Program-made: the position numbers and the translations under genes
NCBI GenBank assembly: GCA_027886175.1
Contig: JAJNNQ010000009.1
Span: forward strand, 7,293,001 to 7,357,000
Reading direction: 5' to 3'
Origin: Phylloscopus collybita
Taxonomy: Eukaryota > Chordata > Aves > Passeriformes > Phylloscopidae
Length of the DNA: 64,000 nucleotides
Shown here: in pieces, positions 1-11,800 of the stretch
How positions within the stretch are numbered: position 1 is the first letter of the stretch
Layout: every line of letters begins with the position of its first letter
Notes under the pieces: model-generated
The model's input: only the letters and a program-made list of their open reading frames with translations
The model's database searches: none
What the model was told of the DNA's origin: nothing

Positions 1-1734
1 TTGTGTTTACTGCTTGACTCAAGTAAATTTTGAAACAGTTTGATTTGCTTTGCCATTTGAATCTTCCAGTGCTGACAATAGGGGCATTGCTGTAGATGGT
101 TTAAAGGCCAAAAGGCTGCAGAATGTTAAAGATTTGGCCTATGGAATGGAGATGATATCAATCTGTGCTTAGCCTTACTTAATTTTTAGAGAAAACCTCA
201 AAGATTTGATTTCTGATTTAACAGAATTACCCATATGACCATTTAATTGACACACTCATCTGCTTATGACTGAAAGGCTTGGAAATCAGCTGTGAGAAAG
301 TTAATTGTGTTAGTCCTTGCATAAACAAAATAAGAAATGTTCTCTACACTGTAATAGTCTACATAGTGGCTCATCTGGGGGCTAGGAAGTCTGATTTAGT
401 GTAATTGTGATGTTCCAGTTTCAGGGTGTGCAAACACATAGACACCTTTAAAAGGACTGGTTTCAGAAACAGTAGGTTTGAACTTCAAGGATTTCCACCA
501 AAGTCACAATTTTCATGTAACCAACTTTGGAAATGCTCTTTTTTCTCTGAGAGCAGATTATAACATTGTCATAATCTTGTATTTACTGAAGTGACACCTG
601 TAAAAATATTTAGAGGTGTTGTTACAAAAGAAGATTTGGAGGATGAGTGTTTTTGTTGGATCCTCTGCTGTATCTGGAAAAAGAGCAAAGACCTTTTGAG
701 ATCATCTCTACTTCCTCAGATTGGTTGGTCTGTCTCTCCCTACAAACTTTGCTTCTGTTATATCTGTATACCACATTTGCACCATCACTACTGGGACTTA
801 GAGATAAAACAACTCCTTGTAGTATTTTTTCTAAAAATCAGATTTCTGACATGATGGTGTGGCCATTAGCTGACCCAACAGCATTTACAAAAATGAAACA
901 TAATCGCCCCCATCTCTAATTTCCTGTGAGCTACGCAGGAAGTGTCTCAGAATGAAAGAAAAGCTATGAATTTGCCAGATACTGAGTCCAAATCTTGGTT
1001 CATAGCTCTTTCCTGTAGGCAAAATGATGGGTTTCTTGTAAACTTAAAGGAAGTGGAATGAAGGAGTTCACTTGTGTGATAGTGAGAGTAGCCAAATGAT
1101 TGATTAGCTGTTGAGAAAAAGCTGTGCTTTGGGCATTATTTCTTTCCAGAGGTACTAGAGGAGTGTGATGGGTGGATCCCAGCTGGCAGGTAAGATCCCC
1201 CCGCAGCAGGGCAGGGAATAGAATCAGAGGGGCAAATGCAACAAAAACTTGTGTGCTGAGGTAAGGGGAGTTTGGTAAAAGAAAAAAGAAAAAGAAACCA
1301 AACAACTTGATGCAAAGGCATCACTCACCACTTCTCACCAGCAGCTGATGGCCAGACAGCCTCTGAGAATGGCTTGTTTTGACACACCACCACCCCCACC
1401 CACAGTTTTACTGCTGAGCATGCTGTTCAATAACACAGAAAACCTCTCAGGTTCCTGGGGGCAGCTGTCCTGGCTGTGGCCTCTCCTTCCTGCCCACCCC
1501 TGCCCAGGGGACAGAGGGAGAAGCAGGGAAGGCCTTGAGGCTGTGCAAGCACTGTCCAGCAATACCTAAAGCACTGCTCTGTTATCAGCACTGCTTTGGT
1601 CTCAGATCTGAACCACAGCATTGTTTGGGCTGATGGTACTAAAATTACTCCATCCCAGCCACACGGGTACAGTGAGTGTTGCCCCCAGCAGAGGAGGGGG
1701 AAGACACTGATATTCTGTAGCATTTACAGAGCTC
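1..1734. other. Intergenic or intronic DNA, no gene seen
   Basis: AT-rich unique sequence. The open frames here are short, overlap on both strands and show no splice-flanked coding pattern. A G/C-richer patch around 1340-1560 opens several frames at once, which is what base composition alone would give. Confidence 0.6.
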
Positions 1735-1900
1735 TTGCCATTTTCATTTAATAGAATGAAATCAGGAGAGGATTTTTTCCTCTGTTTTGAGAATGAGGAG
1801 ACCTGAAGCAATAAGATACCAAGAGGTTTGCTCAAAGTTGCACATAATATCAAAAGATTATGAGCTGAAGAAGCACAGAATCCTTGAGCTAAAAACACTG
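1735..1900 (+). mobile_element. Ancient MIR-like SINE remnant
   Basis: Around 1788-1850 the sequence follows the conserved MIR core in order: a 'gatgaggaaactgagg' counterpart (gaatgaggagacctgaagc), then a degenerate 'agaggttaagtaacttgcccaaggtcacac' counterpart (ccaagaggtttgctcaaagttgcacat). It is strongly diverged, as expected for an element inherited from early amniotes. Ends are approximate. Conservation of the core order is the only evidence, so a chance match is possible. Confidence 0.42.
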
Positions 1901-3275
1901 AAAACACTTTGGAAAAGAATAGGCAAGATGTAATGTCTGATAATAATAGTATGAGAATTTGTTCATGACTCCAGCTAATAAGAAAATGATGTTTAGAATA
2001 GTCAGAGAACAAAATTTGTCTCTTTCCCAGGTTTACCCATGGATTAATGTCAATCTATACTAAAAGGTAATATGTGAAAGACGTTTTCCAGCCTCTTCTT
2101 TTCTCATCTTTATTAATAATGTCTCCAACCTCAGCAATATTCTCAGATGTACATCTCCTGCAGAGCAATATAAGCCAAATGGAAGAAGTCTCTGCCAGAG
2201 CAGCACCTTGAAAGTTCCCCAGCATATCTCCCTAACAGCTACAGGATGGCTTTGCCAAAGGGAACTGTGATAGGTGTCATGTCAGGTTTTCTGTAGCTCT
2301 GACAGAGCACATGACATTCAAAGTGCTGTTATCCCCAGGGTGTTCATTGTGTATTTATCCCTGCAGCAGCCGACACAGGGGATTGCTGCCCAAGAGGGCT
2401 CTAATTCCCTCGGGCAGAGGCAAATGGAATTGAGAACCTGAACTTCCTGTGCATTGTGAGAGAGCCGTGGTGATAAAAGGGCTTTCCTGGCTGCTCTCTG
2501 TGGGAAGCAGTTTGAGAGTCTTGTGCCTTGCTGGAAAGAGGAGATGCCTTTGCATGGAGCAGAGGATTGCTGTCCCTGCTTTTTGTGCTGCTGTTTCGTT
2601 CCTTGGAGCTGGTCAGTGCTCCAGGGAATTTCATGAGCTGTTCCTCACTAACACAGAGATGCTGGAAGCCTTGTCAGAGGAGTCAGCCTGGAGCTGGTCT
2701 GGCCCATATCTGTCAGGCTGTGGCTATAGTCTTATAAAGAAACTGGGAGTCTTTGGCATCTATGAGGGCAGATAATGGAGAAGAGCTCTCCTCTCTGCTC
2801 CTTTCCTTATGTACACAGGATTTTTCATGTATAGAAATGGATAGTGTACTTTATTCTCCTCAGCCTCTGACAGTGTGAGCCCTGCAGTGACTATGCTGCT
2901 ATGGCTTGCCCACAGACTGGATAGGTTTAGCTAAGTACAACATGAAATATGATAGAATGGGGAACTGATACCTTTTTTTCAAACTGTAGCATGCTCAATA
3001 TGATGGTGAGTGGCAAAAATGTATTATTACTGTTACTTCTGAAGGATGATGCTGAGTAATTTGAATAAATGTCTGCCATTTATGGTTCTTGATTTCAAAT
3101 TTGTGTGAGACATGTCCTTCACTTTTCCCGGCATGTGCCTCACTGCTTTTAAAGCAATATGATGTCATTTGATTTTGGCAGAAGATGGGAACATGTGTGT
3201 GTGTAGCAACTGGTATGGAGGCAAACAGGGAAATACCTGCACCATGTGTATTTGTTGTAATTTGTGCCAGTAAAA
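1901..3275. other. Unique sequence, nothing recognised
   Basis: No repeat, RNA gene or splice-bounded open frame stands out. The 108-codon plus-strand frame near 2449-2775 overlaps open frames on the opposite strand and has no supporting splice signals. Confidence 0.5.
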
Positions 3276-3503
3276 GCTTAGGGTGGATACTAGGAAAAAC
3301 TTCTTCACCAGAAGGTTTATCAAGTGCTGGAACGGGCTGCTCAAGGCAGAGGTGAAATCAGCATCTCTGGAGGTATTTAAAATGTGTAGCTGTGGCACTT
3401 GGGGATGTGATTTAGTGATGGTCTTGGCAGTACTGTGTTAACAGTTGGACTCAATGATCTTAAAGGTCTTTTCCAACCTAAACAATTCCATGGTTCTATG
3501 AAA
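3276..3503 (+). mobile_element. CR1 LINE 3' end fragment
   Basis: This is the terminal part of a CR1 non-LTR retrotransposon, 5'-truncated as most CR1 copies are. The order is diagnostic: 'ggtggatactaggaaaaacttcttcacc', a 'tggaacgggctgctcaaggcagaggt' block, then 'ttggactcaatgatcttaaaggtcttttccaacc' and a decayed 'attccatggttctatgaaa' tail. It covers only the untranslated 3' region, so no protein is encoded. Divergence from the usual family sequence is moderate. Confidence 0.9.
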
Positions 3504-4031
3504 TATGTAATCTTGGTGGTGATCCAAAGCAGGATGTAGTTGGTTAACATGCAGAAACCATCCTGCTGTTTACATGAAACAAACTGTTCAAAAATACTGT
3601 TTTTCCATATTTTTGCTCCTTCACCGAAGCAGAGAAAACCACCCAGCAACACTGTGGAGGCTTGTAGTGATGGGGTTCATCACAAACACAGTTGAGGGTG
3701 GGCCTCCTTCACACATCTGCCTGTGGAATCAGGCTGGCAGATTATCCTGCTTCCCAGACTGTGTGATGCAGCATGCAGCTTAAAAACTGTATGTATGCAC
3801 AGCCAGCCTTTGGTTCACATCCTAGTTTCTATGTAAGGAGCTTTTAACTTTCTGCATTTCAAGCAGCATTGCATATGTAACCTGCAAAGGGTGGACCAAG
3901 CAGCTCTGCAGCTGCTCTTAGTTCAGGCCAGCAGCCTTGGTCCATGCCTGAGTAACACTGAGATCCTGCAGAAGTGGCCAGGGACCTTGCTGACCTGACC
4001 CTGCCTCACTGCTCCTCACCTCCCTCCCTAG

Positions 4032-4121
4032 GGACTCATCTAGGAAATACCCAGCTGGTTCCTGCCCAGGGAGCTGCTCTGTGCTTCTGGAATGACTCTT
4101 GCAGCACCGTGGCTTTCATGG
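4032..4121 (+). CDS. Candidate internal exon, unidentified
   Basis: A strong acceptor (a pyrimidine-rich run of about 20 bases ending in cctag) is followed by 90 nt with one fully open frame and then a consensus donor (atgg|gtaagg). In that frame the segment starts with two bases of a split codon and ends with one, so it is a symmetrical phase 1-1 exon. The peptide begins THLGNTQLVPAQGAALCF and holds two cysteines. The other two frames contain stops. No family was recognised and no neighbouring exon was found to pair with it, so a chance arrangement is quite possible. Confidence 0.25.
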
Positions 4122-7100
4122 GTAAGGATGCTGCCCCTGCCTGCCTTACATCCCCCTTGTTTTGTGAGGGTATCCAAAATAACAGAGGTACTGCTATTTT
4201 GGTACTGCTATCCAAAATAACAGAGGTATCCTCCAGACTTGTGTTAATAGCCTGAAGCACATAACACATGCCCTGGCACATAAATCTCCTCTTTTCATCA
4301 CTCTCTTCCTTCAAAGGACCACTGAGCAAGTAGCCCCCTTACTGTGATCTTGAAGATGTAGCTGTTTTACCCTGGAAAGACACCCAGGAGTTCATTAACA
4401 CACTGGACAGCAGAGATCAGAATGCAGGAGGATACAAACTTCATCATTAAATAAATCCTCAAATCTCCATAAACAGCCTGTCTGAGGCTGCTGCTAAAAG
4501 CATAGAATAACAAGAAGGACCTTAGGGCATTAGCTCTATTTTATTTTCCTCAAGGAAAGCTAGGGTAATTTCACTTGCCACATGCCTGCTGTTGTTTTTT
4601 TGTTTAAGGTCTGAGTGCTGCACTGTACTTGGAAGCACTGAAAGTTGAAATTTTGCCATAGGCTTGAAATTGCTTGGCCTGTACAGACTGAAAGGTTCAG
4701 CAACATTTATCACTGTCACTCTTTGGGTGTTTCCATTTAAAATTCTAAAAGGTGGTGTCAAGCATCAACAAGCTTATGTCAGAAGGAGGTCAGAATATTT
4801 GCAGTGACATCCTGCCGTGTGCAGATCCTGGCAAAAATGATGCCAAGCCCCCTTAGCAGACCTCTGTGAAGAACATCTCCACTTGGATACACACTTGACT
4901 TAACTATTCATCTCCAGGCCATGTTAATGTTTATTTGAGTATTTCTTCTTGTTTGATGTTGATTTATGCACAACAGTCAGGCCATTTAATGGCACTTCCT
5001 AGACACCTCCTGGGGAAACGAGGCATGTTAGGGCTGTAGAATGTGGCACTGATTTCTTTCAGTTTGCATCATTCTGCACTTTGTTTCTGGTTGTATGTGT
5101 TTAACAAGGCACAGCGAGTACCCAGGTCTCTGTGCCAAACACACGAAAGCAGAAGTTGGAGCACTGCAGTTTGCACTATCAGGGTTCAGTGCTCAGGGCT
5201 GTCACGTTTCTTGTTCTGGAGGTCCCCAGTGCATTCCTTGATGTGTCAGCCAGGAAAGTGGCTGTCATGGCTGGACTTGGGACTTTCTGAAATTTTTTTG
5301 CCACCAAAAGAAATCTGACTGAATCTGGACTTAACCATGTTAGTGCAACTGCAGGAAAATTTCTGAGAACTTTTTGTTATGGGTAAGGGCAGACTCTGAA
5401 ACTGAGACTTCGTCACAAACTCGTGAAAATCTTTAGGATGCAGTTTGTGTGCCTTTCCCGTGTGTGTGACACTGCAAACCAAGAGGAGTGGTTCCCCTGG
5501 GTGCTGTGCATGACTCTGCACTTATGGGATTGCTTTACTCTGTGAGATGGCTGGGCATGTAAAAATAGCTCTGCTTACTCAGACGCACCTGATGCCTGCA
5601 GAAAAATACCACTGGATGACAAAGCTGGAACACCTTGTGCTTCTTTCTCATAACCAGCAGCAAACAGAAAGCAAGATTGAAAAGAATGGGGAGATAATTC
5701 ACAGTTCGTTTTCAGCATTCTGGGACCCATAGGTTGTTACTTCTTATGGAATGGAGAAACCATTAATTTCTTATTCCTTTGCCATGGTGATGCCAGTTCT
5801 TTGTTTCTGTAACTTGGGATCTTTGTGAAAACAAGTTCTTAATTTGTATTCCCCTTTATCTGCCCATCTGAGACATTTTTCATAGGCACTAACATACCCA
5901 CTGGGGTCATTGTAAAGAACAGAAGATCCTGCTGCCTCAGTGTGTTTTTTCCATGTAAATACAGGTTTTCCCTGAAGGATAATTACAAGGTTTTTAAAAT
6001 ACAAAAAAACCTTTTCATATAAGAATTCTGGAGTAAGAACTTTTCTTACCTGGTATTATAAAATGTCACATAGTAATAGAAATGACATTGCATATCATAG
6101 GAGCTGTTTATATATTGTTAGTTCACATTTGTGTGCATGTGTAGACACACACACAGAGCCAATGTTTTGCAGTCTTGGCTCTGTACAAATAGAGTACATA
6201 ACTGATGCAACATACTGGAGAAATCTAGATTATAAAGTGACAAATTATATTCGAGTCCCTCACTCTGTTTAGAGCAGTAATGAGGTTTCTTGGTTACTCT
6301 GAATCCTTGATTACTGGGCTGGGGCTGTGGGGTTTATTTTGTGTGTCTCACAGTTCGACCTAAGGCAGTGTATTTCAGTCTGCTGATAATTATCTAATCT
6401 TGTTTGAAACAGTCTTCTTACCAAAAGATTATGGATTGCACACCCATTTACTTCAGAGTAATGTGAGTCACAGCATCAGAGAGAAACTGAAACTGAAATC
6501 ACTCCTCTAGTTAATCTATTTTTTATCAATTTTTACTCTAGCAGTACCCAGATAGCTGGCTAACAGGTCAGGGTTCTGGATGCTCTTGGCATGTTACTCA
6601 GGCACCATAGCTCAAAGTTCTAACACCACATGGCCAAGATAAAAAGGTATCAGTATGATCAGTTCTATTTTCTGGTTGTGTTTCTCCATTTAAAAAACCC
6701 AAACAAAAAAAACCCCACTCAAGAAAAACAAAGTACAAACAAAATGAAGAAGTACAGGAAGGTTACTACAGGGGTCAGCAGGAAAATGACTAGTGAAAAA
6801 TCTTCAAAGAGGATTGATCACAAGTAAGCAACCCCTAATAGACCCTGTGGGGTCTATTTAGTGTTAGTCAACAGGATTTTAATATTTACAGGAGCACTTC
6901 TGTAGTGGTTCTCAGTGGAGAAATGTTCTCAGTGGGCTTCAAGAAATGAAACCACCAGATTCTGGTAATGTATAGACTTGTGTTGAACCGACATCCTTCT
7001 CAACACATAAGTTATTTCCATCTTTATTGCATCATAATACAGCTGTATGAAAGCTGTAATACTAAGAGGTCCAAATCATACTTTACAGTAAGATTTGTAA

Positions 7101-9300
7101 ACATTTTCCCATTACAAATTGTTCTTTTTCTCTGCTCTTTTGTGATCTAAATGGGGGACTGTGACATGTTTGGTTTTCAGTAAAGTAAAAGGAAGTGCAC
7201 ACAGTGAGTTTACCAAGTTTGTCACCCCAGGCTAATAAACTGATTTGCTTCATCTTCATAGAAGCCACAATCTCACAAGAGATTTTCTAATTCAGTACAA
7301 AAAGAAAAGAAAAATCCCTGTAGCCTAATTAACAAATGCATTCAGTAGAGCCCTTTCTGAAATGTTGAATAAAGGGAAACATTCATCAGAATGGGTCCAA
7401 TTACCAGGAAACTGTTGCAGATTTTATTTGACATTTATTAAACATTAATATTTTATCAAATTATTGACTTACATCTAATAAAAAATATAGAATGTTTATC
7501 TGGCTCAGATAAAGCAGGTTGTAAATTGCTGTCCCTTAGAAGCAATATTACCTAGTCTTCATCTGCTTTTTTAACAGGTCACAGAGATAAGTCAGTGTTC
7601 TTACTCCCCTTTTGGTGATAGGAAATTTTGGATGAAGAGGAACTAAGGGACAATTGAAAAATGCAAGCAGAGAAAAAACAGGTGTATTTATTATTATATA
7701 AAGGAGTGAAAATAGGGAAATTTAATGGGGAGGGGGAACTATCAGAAAGAACATGAGACAAAATGAAATCTGTTCTAATACCTGTTCACTGTAAAGACAC
7801 ACAGATGTTTCATAAGCCAATTCTGACATCATCACTCATTTTTCCACACTACTGCCACATGTTTTTCTCTAGAAAGAAGGTAAATATGAATCAAAAATGC
7901 AAAGCAAAAAAGCACTTTCAGACCAACAGGAGAATGTGCTCTTTCACAAGTTTCATCTATGTCATCGTTTTCCCATAATGTACGGTGCAGTTTGCATGCT
8001 GCCTCTCAGTTTCCTTCTGTGCTACCAGTAAAGCTGCTGTGGTTTTAGTAATGCTGTTTACTGTGGCCAGTGGAGGGAAAATACTCCAGCTTTTGTTCTA
8101 GAGAAGGAGGCAATTTCAATACCAGAGATTCAGTTCTTCCTCTCACAGATTTTTTTCTCATGTCACTTCAGATAAGCCTGACCCTCACTTCAGAGCCTGC
8201 TGACTTAAACTTACCATGGCAAGGCCATTGAAACCAAGTTTATCGTTCATCTGAGTTTACACTTGACAGCATGAGTGTGGTGTCCTTTCCCACAAATGTT
8301 CATGTTTTTGTTTCTGTCCTGTGCTCTTCCATTTTCAGCTCTCAGCCACTTCCCTTCTATTATTATGGTAGTACCAAATGTGTTGATGTGTGTTCAGACT
8401 TGGAATTGATCTCTTTTTAAAAAGAATGGGGAAAAAAATGTCCATCTAACTGCTGTGAAGTCACACAGGTTATGAAAGAAGCTGAGAATTGATGTTTTTA
8501 AAAAAGAACTCAGCTGCTGTCCCTCACTTCGAGTAAAGTTCTGGACACTTCGGTGGAGCAGTGCCTTGAAATCAGCAGTCACTGGAAATCTTCATTTCTA
8601 AGCAGCATCTATGATACCTTGGATAAAATGTCCTGCACAGAAATAGATAGATGCTGAAGAGATGTGTCAGATCTTTCCCATATTTTTAGTAGGTTTGTTG
8701 CTTTTCTTGTTTGGTGTCATGGAAATGGATGGCAGCAGAGGGAAACAGTGGAAAATTTGACTGTTCTACTCCCTTTTCACAGCATTTTCCCATTCTTCAG
8801 TGTTGGAAACCTGGATATGTTGTATCACTCATTTCCCTCCTGATTAAGCTTAGAGACATTTTAGTCTTTGTCCAGGTTGTCAGGTATCTATATTCAGTGG
8901 AATCAGTTTTTTGACTCCTGTTTTTGGGGAGAACTGCTATCCCCAACAAGAGCACAGATATTTTGGATCTTCTGCTCAGCAATAACTTGGTCTCATCACC
9001 TTTACATATGCAGTGGTTCCTCTGTGGTTCAGAGTGATCCTGGGCAACATCCTCATATACAAACACCACCTCATCAATATAACTCAGTAAGTGAAAGGCA
9101 GAAATTCCTTCAAAAATAAATTGACAAAATGTGGAGGACGAAAGCATAAAATACTGACCAGATCACTCCTTCTTTTAGATCAGTCTTTTGCTTGTGCTTG
9201 ACTGAATGCTGATTAGTGCATTACACTCTCACAGTTTAATCCTACTAGGAGAGCCACGTCACCCAGCCAACACTCTCAGCTGGTATTGATGATCCACCCA
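4122..9300. other. Long AT-rich stretch without a gene
   Basis: I see no coding exon or large transposon in this stretch. Small structures include the direct repeat at 4171-4228, a short (AC)n run near 6146-6155 and a hairpin at 6837-6858 (9-bp arms AATAGACCC/GGGTCTATT, 4-base loop). All open frames are below about 120 codons, overlap on both strands and have the composition of noncoding DNA. Confidence 0.5.
4171..4228 (+). repeat. 20-bp direct repeat with 18-bp spacer
   Basis: The 20-mer tatccaaaataacagaggta occurs at 4171-4190 and again, identical, at 4209-4228. The spacer carries 'ctattttgg', which can pair with 'ccaaaata' of the second copy. It looks like a recent local duplication, lying just downstream of the exon-like segment at 4032-4121. 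Confidence 0.9.
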
Positions 9301-9533
9301 CCACACAGTCGACAGCTATAAAGGGCTGTGTTTTGCTCAGCTGAAGGATGTGTGGATCCCTCAACCCTGCAAATAGACCCCTGCTCCTGGATAATTCTGC
9401 TTCTTCCCACGTGCTGGGAGCGCTGGTGGTTCCTGTTGGCACCTCTGCAGTCCATCTGCCGTGCTCAGCCCTTCCTCACCGCTCCGTGCCCCTGCAGGAC
9501 ATCCAGGACAGCCTGCTGGGCTGTGTGCCTGGC

Positions 9534-9549
9534 ATATATATATATATAT
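9534..9549. repeat. (AT)8 microsatellite
   Basis: Eight uninterrupted AT units directly follow a GC-rich block (9390-9530). That block contains a pyrimidine-rich acceptor-like end (gtgcccctgcag at about 9486-9497), but no donor follows and I do not call an exon. Confidence 0.9.
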
Positions 9550-9928
9550 CCATATACATGCCTACATCCAAACCAGTTTGTGCTATTCACAACAGAAAAT
9601 TAATATTTCCTGTAGCTAAAGTTACAAGATTATGGCATTTGTGCCAGTACTGTTTAGACAGGTGAAATTGTATTTCTTTTACCCTGAATAAAGAAAAGGG
9701 GAAGTAAAAGCAGGGGAGGATTAAATGTACATTTGCAGATTATTTTTTTTCTTCTACACTTTCTTTTCTACTTAAACTGCCCATATATTAAATTTATCTC
9801 TGCAGACTGCTCTAGAATAACCCTATTTTGGACAAGTTCTCCGTTCTTTTCCTACACTTGTGCAGAAGATTACTGGGGAAAAATGCCAAGTTTCTGAACT
9901 AGAAGTTCATGTAAACACATAGTTCATC

Positions 9929-10062
9929 ATGTATGCATACATATGTATGTATAGACAATGAATATGTGTATATATTTATATAAATATATTTTGTGTATAT
10001 ACATGTGTGTACACAACGTGTATATATGTGTTTATATATTTTTATATATATTTATACAATGC
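9929..10062. repeat. AT-rich degenerate TATG/TA tract
   Basis: This is a low-complexity stretch of imperfect tatg, tgta and tata units with several alternating purine-pyrimidine runs. Frames through it give only Tyr/Ile/Cys-rich low-complexity translations, so I reject coding. Confidence 0.8.
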
Positions 10063-10600
10063 AGTAGGGATTGGACCACATATTTTCCCATTTTTACTTT
10101 CCAGTATGAGACTTTGGGAAAAATATCAAATACAGCATTTGGAAAAACAGAAAGCATGTGAAAATCAACACAGAAAAACTGACAAGACTGGTATTTTCCC
10201 ATGCTTCTAATCTAATCTGCTCTAATTGTTATTGAAAGCATTGATTCATTGCCAGCCAAAGACCTTTTCTTGCCTTCTTGCCAATCCCACACTCTCCTGC
10301 AGCCTGACTGCAGTATAAAAAAAATTATAATAACTCAGTTATAAATAAATAACACTTGCTTATCTGTTTTGGGAAGAGCAGTGGCTACAGCTGGAGGGAA
10401 AGGGAGCTCACACAGCAGGTTCTGTGGTGAGAGGTGAGGTCGACAGCAGGCTCCAAGCAAACCTCCCAGTTATTATGAGCTTGCCTAAGTCCATAACTGG
10501 CCTTTCACTCTTCTGGTTTGGGATCCTTTGCTGGGGCTTATAATTGTTAGAATTTTGCTGTTTCCATGGTTTTTTCCACTGGCAAAATGCAAGGGTGAGG

Positions 10601-10846
10601 CCAAGAAAAGGGGAAGGGAAAGGAAAGGAGAGGAGAGGAGAGGAGAGGAGAGGAGAGGAGAGGAGAGGAGAGGAGAGGAGAGGAGAGGAGAGGAAAGGAA
10701 AGGAAAGGAAAGGAAAGGAAAGGAAAGGAAAGGAAAGGAAAGGAAAGGAAAGGAAAGGAAAGGAAAGGAAAGGAAAGGAAAGGAAAGGAAAGGAAAGGAA
10801 AGGAAAGGAAAGGAAAGGAAAGGAAAGGAAAGGAAAGGAAAGGAGG
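10601..10846 (+). repeat. Two-part pentanucleotide microsatellite
   Basis: After an impure lead-in, 13 perfect AGGAG units (10626-10690) switch abruptly to 30 perfect AGGAA units (10691-10840). The whole block is pure purine on the plus strand, about 240 bp, so it can form mirror-type or triplex structures. The three long open frames through it (Lys/Glu/Gly/Arg on one strand, Phe/Leu/Ser/Pro on the other) are artefacts of a 5-base repeat with no stop codons. Confidence 0.97.
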
Positions 10847-11130
10847 AATTCTAGAGGAGAGGAAGCAAGAGGTGTACCTGCAGCCTTGTGTTTCATGTAT
10901 TGCATGCTGAGGTGCTGGGCTGGGTGGCACCTGGGGGTGGTGAAGCTTCCCAGAGTGTTTTGATTCAGGATGAGAACCCACCCCCACATCCCCCTGCCAG
11001 GTCCCTGCCAAGCCTTGGCAGCAGTCACAGGTTAGCAGCTGCACTGTGTCTGTGCACGGGCCTTGTAAAGCAAGGGACATCTGATTCCTGCCATTTCCCT
11101 GGTACTGCAGGGCACAGCTGCTCCAGCCCA

Positions 11131-11307
11131 GCTGTGTATATCACATCCCAGCCTTGTATATCACATCCCAGCCTTGTATATCACATCCCAGTTCTGTATC
11201 TCACATCCCAGCCTTGTATATCACATCCCAGCCATGTATCTCATATCCCAGCTGCGTATATCACATCCCAGTTCTGATCACATCCCAGCCGTGTATCTCA
11301 CATCCCA
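11131..11307 (+). repeat. 20-bp minisatellite, about 9 units
   Basis: The core TCACATCCCA recurs at 11141, 11161, 11181, 11201, 11221, 11241, 11261, 11278 and 11298. The unit is close to TGTATATCACATCCCAGCCT. All intervals are 20 bp except one of 17 bp (11261 to 11278), where three bases were lost. Units differ at two or three positions (tatatc/tatctc, gcct/gttc). There are no spacers, so this is a plain tandem array and not a CRISPR. Confidence 0.95.
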
Positions 11308-11800
11308 GCAGCAGAGGCCTTTATCAGTGGGATATCACTTCCCTACTCCCTTCCAGCAAAATGCAGACGTGTCCCAGTCAGCACTGTCACGCTGCTTTGC
11401 ACAAGCATTGCAAGAGCTGCTGGGGGGGGCTAAGGCCGTACACCTGAGGGCTAAAAGCCAGAATGAGCAGGGTTTGTTGTTGTCTCTGTGCAGAGGGTGT
11501 AGCTGGAGATGGAGGCGATGCTGCTCTCGCACAGCTCCCCGCCGCCAAAGCGCCGCTTCCCCGCGGGCTCTGCCTGATCCATTGCAGGATTTAAGGGTGA
11601 AACCATTCTCTGACCGTCCTGGCTGACTCGCACTGAAAGAGAAAAGCAGGCGTTCCGGGGAAGCCGAGGCTTGGCAGGGAACCTCTGCTCTGGGAGCCTT
11701 CGTTGCCCTCTAGTGACAAGCCAGGAGCAGGTGACAGAGCCCAGCGATGCTCCTCTGGCAGCAAGCCAGCGAGGAATGGAAAAGTAAAAATCATTTAAAA
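11308..11800. other. Moderately GC-rich unique DNA
   Basis: The stretch includes a small CpG-bearing patch (about 11510-11575, with 'ccccgccgccaaagcgccgc'). No open frame with splice sites is convincing. The CTCF-like motif at 11704-11720 lies at its right edge. Confidence 0.4.
11704..11720 (-). promoter_or_regulatory. CTCF-like binding motif
   Basis: Read on the minus strand the sequence is CTTGTCACTAGAGGGCA. It matches the known CTCF core pattern CCASYAGRKGGCRS at nearly every position, with mismatches at the first and last. The match is sequence-only; occupancy cannot be judged here. Confidence 0.35.

Noticed and set aside
9306..9350. TATA-like box (ctataaagggctg) near a GC-rich block
   Set aside because: There is no matching downstream exon with a donor, and the CpG content is ordinary; a lone TATA-like word is expected by chance.
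10408..11080. Long open frames of up to 206 codons on both strands
   Set aside because: They are created by the stop-free pentanucleotide repeat; the translations are pure low complexity.
11131..11307. CRISPR-like regular repeat
   Set aside because: The units are contiguous with no unique spacers and drift in sequence; it is a minisatellite in a vertebrate genome.
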